In this document: one piece after another, positions 7,353 to 12,561 of the stretch
Position numbering within the stretch: position 1 is the stretch's first letter
How the letters are laid out: every line of letters starts with the position of its first letter
The notes under the pieces: generated by a model
Told to the model about the DNA's origin: nothing
Databases searched by the model: none
The model's input: the letters and a program-made list of their open reading frames with translations, nothing else
Translations under genes and position numbers: made by a program
Assembly (NCBI GenBank): GCA_002308515.1
Contig: DBVN01000061.1
Location: forward strand, 4,037-16,597
Source of the DNA: Verrucomicrobia bacterium UBA1263
Lineage (GTDB): Bacteria > Verrucomicrobiota > Verrucomicrobiia > Limisphaerales > UBA1412
DNA: 12,561 nucleotides
Direction of reading: 5' to 3'

Positions 7353-8597
7353 ATGATTTTATTAAGGCAACAGCGACGAGAAAACGCAGTAAGTGTTTCA
7401 ACTTCATGTGAGAAGGAACGAGTTCTCGGAGGAAGGCCGACACTCGGTTTTTCGCTTTTAGAGGTTTTGATGGTTTCTGTGATGATGACGATCATCATCT
7501 ACGGTCTGTACAGTATGTTCAATCAGACCCAGAAGTCCTTCCGCGCGAACAACGCGCAGGTGGATGTGATGACCACGGGCCGTATGGCGCTGGATGTGAT
7601 CACACGGGATATCGAGCTGCTGGCCGCCTGCAATACGGAGAACGGGGCTAATTTCCTGACACTGTTGAGTTATCCTTATGATTATCCCAGCACCCGTTAT
7701 AACCGCAGTCTGCCGATGATCCAGGCAACGGTGCCGGGCGACACCAATGGACCGTACAGGACGAATTTCATGCAGGATATGTTCTTCCTGCAGAAACAGA
7801 GCAACTGCTGGGTGCCCTGCGCTTATTTTGTGGGAGATACGACGATCGTAACGAATAACCGCGCGACCAACGCGGTCTATCAGGTCAATTCCAACGGCAT
7901 CGGCGGACTCTACCGCATGGGCTTCTCCAAGCTGAATGAGCTGGGTGAGTCGGAACCTTCCACAGAGTACAGCACGAATACGGCTTACGGATGGATCCAG
8001 CAATTCCGCGGGATCGATGACGGGTCCGCGCGCGGATACTACCATACGAATGCGAATCTGCTGGCGGAAGGTGTGGTGCATTTCGCGATCAGATGTTATG
8101 ACGGGGCGGGGCAGTATATCGAGTACACGAATTACTACCGTCCGAATGTGAGCGACTGGGATCGTATCTACTGGGATTCAGCCGGGATCCGCAGAACGAA
8201 CGGCACTCCGCAATCGGATTTCAATATTTACACGAAGATACCGAATCCGGATCTGAAGATGGACGATCTGGTGGAGAATTATCTGGATTACGCGGGAACC
8301 TGGAGGATCAATTCCAAGCTGTTGTTCCCGACCAATGATGTGGATATGGCCACTAATTTGGTGATCCTGGGACAAATGATAGGAACAGGAACCCGGTCAG
8401 TCGTGACGGATAACCTGTTTATGAGCAACGCGATCCCATCTTATATCGAGATCGAGTTGGGACTGCTGGAACCGCAGGCGATAGAGCGGGTCAAGGCGAT
8501 CGGCAATCCGGATGCCCGCCGGCAGTATTTACTGAGAAATTCGGGACAAGTGCATTTGTTCCGTAAGAGGATCCCTGTACGAATGGCATTGCAATGA
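7353..8597 (+). CDS. GspJ/PilW-like minor pseudopilin (Verru_Chthon cassette C-like)
   Basis: This 414-residue protein is a probable J subunit of the filament tip. It has an unusually long 32-residue basic leader, then the cleavage site G32/F33 (LGFSLLEVLMVSVMMTIIIYGLYSMF) with Glu37 at +5. TTGRMALDVITRDIELLAAC follows about 40 residues after the cleavage site and matches the GspJ/PilW pattern of a helix with Arg-x-Ala-Leu and Arg-Asp. Farther on, GVVHFAIRCYDG and IPSYIEIELGLLEP, plus QVHLFRKRIPVR at the C-terminus, correspond to late GspJ beta strands. A Cys pair in CWVPC (152 and 156) could form a disulfide after export. The ATG at 7353 is preferred over the TTG at 7332 because of the GGAG upstream of it; no in-frame ATG, GTG or TTG shortens the leader before the cleavage motif. 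The stop overlaps the next start by 4 nt. Confidence 0.77.
   Translation: MILLRQQRRENAVSVSTSCEKERVLGGRPTLGFSLLEVLMVSVMMTIIIYGLYSMFNQTQKSFRANNAQVDVMTTGRMALDVITRDIELLAACNTENGANFLTLLSYPYDYPSTRYNRSLPMIQATVPGDTNGPYRTNFMQDMFFLQKQSNCWVPCAYFVGDTTIVTNNRATNAVYQVNSNGIGGLYRMGFSKLNELGESEPSTEYSTNTAYGWIQQFRGIDDGSARGYYHTNANLLAEGVVHFAIRCYDGAGQYIEYTNYYRPNVSDWDRIYWDSAGIRRTNGTPQSDFNIYTKIPNPDLKMDDLVENYLDYAGTWRINSKLLFPTNDVDMATNLVILGQMIGTGTRSVVTDNLFMSNAIPSYIEIELGLLEPQAIERVKAIGNPDARRQYLLRNSGQVHLFRKRIPVRMALQ
8594..8597 (+). other. ATGA start-stop overlap between J-like and K-like genes
   Basis: The ATG of the K-like gene (8594-8596) overlaps the TGA of the J-like gene (8595-8597). Such overlaps usually couple translation, which fits a fixed ratio between two subunits of the same tip complex. 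No strong Shine-Dalgarno lies before this ATG, which is consistent with re-initiation. Confidence 0.7.
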
Positions 8598-11500
8598 AAA
8601 TGAGGATTTTAAGAGATAGAGAACAAAGCGGTGTGGCTCTGGTGATCACGTTGATCATGCTGGCCGTTGTAACATTTTTAGCCGTAGCGTATTTGGCCAT
8701 GAGCCGCCGCGAACAGTCCTCTATCAACGCGGCAGAGGAGCAGAACCGCGCCCGTCTGATGGCGGAGGCGGCTTTCGATCATCTGAAGGCGAAGGTCATC
8801 GCGAATATTCTGACTTATACGAACGCGGGTTCCTATGATCTGCAGATCTCGACAAACCTGAACAATCCCGAAAGGAATGAGTTCAAGGCTCGTGTGGCTT
8901 ATCCTTATGACGGGTATCTGACCAATGTCAGTCTGTACGATACGAACGGTATGCCCATCCAATGGAGCGCGGAAAATCTGCGTGTTTCCCTGGGTAATCT
9001 GCAGGTGGCTCCGGTGGCGCCCGTCTTTTATGATGTGGTGGAGAACAACCGCCATACGAATGACTTCCGTTTTTATCTGGATTTCAACCGGAATGGCCGT
9101 TTCGATATGACCCGCCAGACCAATGACGGTGGCACGGGAATGGTCCGTACCCTGCAATGGGGCGATCCGCAGTGGGTCGGCGTGCTGGAAAATCCCAATC
9201 TGCCTCACTCACCGAGCAACCGCTTTATCGGGCGTTTCGCTTATGTGGGTGTCCCTGTTGGAAAGACGCTGGATATCAATTATATCAATAATAACACGAA
9301 GAAAGAGACCCAGGAGCTGAACAACTACGGTTATCAGCGCGGTCAGGGTGTGGGCAGCTGGGAGATTAACCTGGCGGCATTCTTCCGCGAGCTGAATCCG
9401 CTCCAGTGGGAGAGTGAGGATTACATCTATTATTCAGATGAGAATACTTACAACCGAGGTCTGGCTTTTTCGGACGCGCTGGAAGTGCTGAAGTATCGTT
9501 ATAAAGATAATTATGACAATTTGGCGGCTCTTTCGGATGAAACATGGATCCCGCGTCAGTCGGCTTATGACCGGATGGGACAGCTGATCTTCAAAGGGAA
9601 TAACCTGAACATCGAGCGGACCGATGTGCTGGATCGTTTCAAATATGACTTGGCTGATACTTATTCGGATGGTCCGCTGCAGCTGACGGCTTACAGGACC
9701 GGCAGCAGTTCCGCGGACTGGGATGCCTGGGACAATGAGGATCGGAACCGTTTGAATGACCACTGGGCCGGGAGCGATAATCCGAGGAAGTTTTTTGATA
9801 TCCAGGAGCTGGTGGATGATTCCAAATTCAGCCAGGATATGGTGGCTCGTCTGCAGGGGACTTATAAAAACAAATCCTTTACGGATCAGCAGCATTATCT
9901 GACGAACGATGTGGCGTTTTACCGTTTGCTTTCGCAGCTGAGTGCGGATTCCGTTTATACGGCGGATGACCGTATCCCGCTGAATTACACGACAGTGGCC
10001 AGTCCGGGATATACGAATTTCATTCCCTGGACGGCAAACGCTTTGACGGCATCCAATTTCTTCCAGATCACGGCGAACCGTCTGCTGCAGCAGCAGTTCA
10101 GCAAGAATTTGAAGGATGTCCAGATCTATCCGACCAATCAATACACGGCGGGAGTGCATCAGCTTTTGCAGCTGACGGCCAATATCTATGACGCGATGAC
10201 GAATCAGGCTCCTTCCAGCGGAAGGGGACCGGCTCTGCCCTCGGTGTTCCGTCCGATCTATCGTGTGGAGAACGGTCGTGTCTATCTGGACAGCTATGAA
10301 GTGGTGACCAATAATGTGGATGATCTGCTGGACAAAGACACGTTTGTGAAGATCGTCCCAACGATTTCCGGTGCGGGAGATTCTGTCCGTCATCCGAATG
10401 TGACAGTTTCGACTTTCCAGGGCTATACGGATACTGACGGCAAGATCCGCATGAACCTGATCGGGATGCCGTGGATCATCGCGGCCCGCAAGGGATATCC
10501 TAATTTCAATGAACAGGAAGTGCTGACAGATATCCAGCTGACACGCAAGATCGGTCTGACCCGCCGGAATGTGGGCGCGATCTTCAATGTGCAGGATATG
10601 TGGGTGCAGTATATCCTGAGTATTTCCAATCGTTTAGCCTTTGAGGGATGGAACTCCTACCTGGATCAGCGGTATGAGTTCAAACGTCCGCTGAAGATAA
10701 TGATGACCAATCAGGTGACGACAGCCCTGTGGAAGAACGGGAACGTGATAAAAGTCAGTACCGCGACAAATAATTACGGGGTGCCAACCCGCTACAGCAA
10801 TTATGTTTCCCGGATATTATCCACTAATATCACGGCAAATGATTTGAGAACATGGGAAGAGGGAACTTTCAAAACGATGACCTCCAGCAATCTGGTTTTT
10901 GTTCCGTCTTCCATCATTGAGACGCACCAGAGCGGCGGCGCTGCCTACAGCACCAATTCAGGCATCGTGACACTGGAGCCGAAGAATCCCGCGACCTTTT
11001 ATCAGGGGGCGAACTTCCTGGCCGGAGGTCCGCTTTACATGACGATGACGAACCGGATCACATATATCGCGATCGATGCGGAGAACAACTGGCTGGTGGA
11101 TTATGTCAATATCGAAAAGACGAATCTCTTCAACATTACGGGATTGATTCAGGGCAATACGGTCATGTCTGGGACAGATTCGAACGACAACGGCCTGAAC
11201 AAGATGTTGTGGGATCCGAACTTCGGTATCCAGAGACAGATCGAAATCTCTCTGGGCAATGTGGATGATCAGGATACGTGGGCCGAGTATGGCGGCGGAT
11301 ACCAGAATGAACGTGCGTATCAGATCCAGGGATTCCGTCAGTTCTGCGGTCTGACCAACAGCCTGACAGCGTCAGGGGTACCGGATCAGCAGGGAGCCTA
11401 CAGACAAACTCCGTATAATCCGACTGTCCACAAGCTGATCATTGAATCCCTGCAGGCAAATGATCCTCTGGTTCACTATCATCTGGGCGATCTGGTGAAT

Positions 11501-12430
11501 TTCACTAATGTATTCACTCCGCTGAGAGCGAATCAGGAAAATACACAGGAGGATCCCAGCAATATCGGTCTGATCAATACGTTCTATGTGCCCTGGGGCG
11601 GAAATCCGGACAAGGATATTACCGGGTACAGAGAGTCCGTGAATCAGGTAGGACTGAAAGATCCGAATGTGACCTGCTCGGATGACTGGGATTTCCCAAC
11701 AAATTACTATGGACGGCCTTACGCGTATCCGACGATCGGATGGCTGGGCAAGGTCCATCGCGGTACACCGTGGCAGACGGTTTATCTGAAGGCGGACACT
11801 GTCTCTGACGAGACCTGGAGGAAATGGTCCGGTCGTTCCGAATCACATCCGACCAATGACTGGCGGCTGATGGATACCTTTACAACGGCGATCAATAAGA
11901 ACGCGGCCAGAGGGCTTCTTTCTGTGAATCAGACCAATATGGCGGCCTGGGCGGCTGTATTGTGCGGAGTGCAGGCCCTGACCTCTACAAATGACCCGGT
12001 AACGATCGAGCCGCAGAGCGAGAAATTCCACAAGTTGGTACAGGAAATCAATGCGACCCGCAACGCTTTGCCGGGAGGCGCTTTCCGGTATCAAGGCGAG
12101 ATTTTGTCCGCAAAGAGTTTAACGACCCAGTCTCCTTATTTGGGCTCAACTGTCACCTCGGATGTTAACGACGCGGTGATGGAATGGATCCCCATGCAGA
12201 TTATGTCGCTGCTGAGGGAAGACAAACCGGCATATTTGGTGTATGCTTATGGACAGGCATTAGTGCCTGCGCCCGGTGCTATCGTGTTGGCACCCGGCAA
12301 ATACAGAGGAATGGCAACGAACTATGTTGTGACGGCCGAATACGCGACTAAGACTGTATTCAGGGTTGAGAATGCTCCGCTGAACCCGAAGGTGGTCATT
12401 GACAGTTTCGATATATTACCGATGGAGTAG
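8594..12430 (+). CDS. Giant GspK/PilX-like tip pseudopilin (Verru_Chthon cassette A-like), 1278 residues
   Basis: The N-terminus has a basic leader (RILRDREQSG) and one hydrophobic helix (14-36), followed by MSRREQSSINAAEEQNRA, the GspK/PilX opening. Probable processing is at G13/V14. The +5 residue is Ile18, not Glu, as in GspK, whose lack of Glu5 suits the first subunit at the tip. A normal GspK has about 300-350 residues; this one is nearly four times longer. The body is rich in Asn, Thr and Tyr and has no domain I recognise. DFNRNGRFD (163-171) and DSNDNGLN (862-869) look like calcium-binding DxNxNG loops. The C-terminal part has distinctive blocks: IGWLGKVHRGTPWQTVYLKA (1048-1067), HPTNDW (1085-1090) and AARGLLSVNQTNMAAWAAVL (1104-1123). 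The last resembles the GspK 'VNxNTAxxxVLxxL' motif. The order after H, I and J-like genes supports a K role. The start is ATG 8594, overlapping the J-like stop. Confidence 0.8.
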   Translation: MKMRILRDREQSGVALVITLIMLAVVTFLAVAYLAMSRREQSSINAAEEQNRARLMAEAAFDHLKAKVIANILTYTNAGSYDLQISTNLNNPERNEFKARVAYPYDGYLTNVSLYDTNGMPIQWSAENLRVSLGNLQVAPVAPVFYDVVENNRHTNDFRFYLDFNRNGRFDMTRQTNDGGTGMVRTLQWGDPQWVGVLENPNLPHSPSNRFIGRFAYVGVPVGKTLDINYINNNTKKETQELNNYGYQRGQGVGSWEINLAAFFRELNPLQWESEDYIYYSDENTYNRGLAFSDALEVLKYRYKDNYDNLAALSDETWIPRQSAYDRMGQLIFKGNNLNIERTDVLDRFKYDLADTYSDGPLQLTAYRTGSSSADWDAWDNEDRNRLNDHWAGSDNPRKFFDIQELVDDSKFSQDMVARLQGTYKNKSFTDQQHYLTNDVAFYRLLSQLSADSVYTADDRIPLNYTTVASPGYTNFIPWTANALTASNFFQITANRLLQQQFSKNLKDVQIYPTNQYTAGVHQLLQLTANIYDAMTNQAPSSGRGPALPSVFRPIYRVENGRVYLDSYEVVTNNVDDLLDKDTFVKIVPTISGAGDSVRHPNVTVSTFQGYTDTDGKIRMNLIGMPWIIAARKGYPNFNEQEVLTDIQLTRKIGLTRRNVGAIFNVQDMWVQYILSISNRLAFEGWNSYLDQRYEFKRPLKIMMTNQVTTALWKNGNVIKVSTATNNYGVPTRYSNYVSRILSTNITANDLRTWEEGTFKTMTSSNLVFVPSSIIETHQSGGAAYSTNSGIVTLEPKNPATFYQGANFLAGGPLYMTMTNRITYIAIDAENNWLVDYVNIEKTNLFNITGLIQGNTVMSGTDSNDNGLNKMLWDPNFGIQRQIEISLGNVDDQDTWAEYGGGYQNERAYQIQGFRQFCGLTNSLTASGVPDQQGAYRQTPYNPTVHKLIIESLQANDPLVHYHLGDLVNFTNVFTPLRANQENTQEDPSNIGLINTFYVPWGGNPDKDITGYRESVNQVGLKDPNVTCSDDWDFPTNYYGRPYAYPTIGWLGKVHRGTPWQTVYLKADTVSDETWRKWSGRSESHPTNDWRLMDTFTTAINKNAARGLLSVNQTNMAAWAAVLCGVQALTSTNDPVTIEPQSEKFHKLVQEINATRNALPGGAFRYQGEILSAKSLTTQSPYLGSTVTSDVNDAVMEWIPMQIMSLLREDKPAYLVYAYGQALVPAPGAIVLAPGKYRGMATNYVVTAEYATKTVFRVENAPLNPKVVIDSFDILPME

Positions 12431-12435
12431 GAAGG
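12430..12435 (+). promoter_or_regulatory. Shine-Dalgarno for the gene starting at 12444
   Basis: GGAAGG overlaps the last base of the K-like stop codon and lies 8 nt before the ATG at 12444. It is one of the best ribosome-binding sequences in the window. It supports the ATG as a true start and translation from the same transcript. Confidence 0.55.
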
Positions 12436-12443
12436 TTATTAGT

Positions 12444-12561
12444 ATGCGTCGCAAGAAGATTTGGATGTGGGGAGGTTTCCTCGCTGTCTTGGGCATCTTA
12501 GGCTGGCATTATATGGCCGGGGATCCCGTCACAAGACTGCAGCACAGATATGGAATGGCCT
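12444..12561 (+). CDS. N-terminus of an unidentified membrane-anchored protein (3'-truncated)
   Basis: Only 39 codons are visible before the window ends. A basic N-terminus (MRRKKIW) is followed by a hydrophobic stretch of about 15-18 residues (MWGGFLAVLGILGWHYMAG) and then a polar region with Arg and Gln. This fits a type II membrane anchor or an uncleaved signal. There is no prepilin cleavage motif with +5 Glu, so it is not another ordinary pilin. In type II secretion operons the gene after gspK is gspL, and single-pass alignment proteins (GspL/M, PilN/O) or GspC would all look like this at the N-terminus. The sequence seen is too short to choose among these, and an unrelated protein is possible. 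It starts 13 nt after the K-like stop, so it probably belongs to the operon. Confidence 0.6.
   Translation, partial: MRRKKIWMWGGFLAVLGILGWHYMAGDPVTRLQHRYGMA

Noticed and set aside
7426..7436. Internal GGAGGAAGG Shine-Dalgarno-like sequence in the J-like leader region
   Set aside because: The next in-frame ATG lies downstream of the prepilin motif, so initiation there would remove the cleavage site and +5 Glu; no second gene starts nearby.
7481..7499. 8-bp inverted repeat GATGATGA/TCATCATC with a 3-nt loop
   Set aside because: It falls in the transmembrane helix codons (ATG ATG ACG ATC ATC ATC) of the J-like gene; repeated Met and Ile codons produce it without any need for an RNA function.
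8025..8036. Perfect 12-bp palindrome TCCGCGCGCGGA
   Set aside because: It lies inside the J-like coding region (DGSARGY) and is explained by Ser-Ala-Arg-Gly codons in GC-rich DNA; no partner site or non-coding context supports a binding role.
9434..10393. A 319-codon open frame on the minus strand inside the K-like gene
   Set aside because: Its translation is Ile/Arg/His-rich with no domain or signal pattern, and the sense strand encodes a continuous 1278-residue protein in a matching operon context.

Overview
The window holds one strand-uniform gene cluster (everything on +) for a type IV filament machine. It starts inside a retraction-ATPase gene (pilT, 5' end missing), runs through an assembly ATPase (pilB/gspE type) and an inner-membrane platform protein (pilC/gspF type), then six consecutive prepilin or pseudopilin genes, and ends 39 codons into a further membrane-anchored protein. 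Apart from that last fragment, every coding stretch can be placed in a filament-system family. No RNA genes, mobile elements, CRISPR arrays or phage sequence are seen.

The organism is most likely a member of the PVC group (Verrucomicrobiota, Kiritimatiellota or Lentisphaerota). The reasons are the run of four consecutive minor-pilin genes whose order and sizes recall the 'Verru_Chthon cassette' D-B-C-A proteins described from Verrucomicrobium and Chthoniobacter, the Asn/Thr-rich pilin bodies, a KAFTLIELL-type prepilin site with Ala at -1, and mostly weak Shine-Dalgarno sequences. This placement is inference from family memory, not from a search.

Layout: 1-627 pilT (partial); 638-2359 pilB/gspE; 2420-3748 pilC/gspF. 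A 146-nt gap follows (3749-3894) with a small GC-rich hairpin and a very good sigma-54 (-24/-12) promoter candidate at 3812-3827. Then come two tandem GspG-like prepilins (3895-4719 and 4729-5520), followed by GspH-like (5548-6444), GspI-like (6447-7331), GspJ-like (7353-8597) and a giant GspK-like protein of 1278 residues (8594-12430). Gaps in the pilin part are 2 to 27 nt, with one 4-nt ATGA overlap between the J-like and K-like genes, so this part looks like one operon, probably with its own promoter.

How the parts fit: PilB powers extension on the PilC platform. The G-like proteins would form the filament body, and the H-I-J-K set would prime the filament and cap its tip. PilT powers disassembly, which is a type IV pilus trait. 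The G-H-I-J-K order is a type II secretion trait, so the locus reads as a hybrid. The secretin, alignment proteins (PilM/N/O or GspL/M) and prepilin peptidase are not in the window.

The most interesting points are the sigma-54 promoter in front of the pilin block, the coupling of a retraction ATPase to a secretion-type pseudopilin set, and the oversized K-like tip protein. That protein keeps a GspK-like C-terminal motif and carries possible calcium-binding loops.
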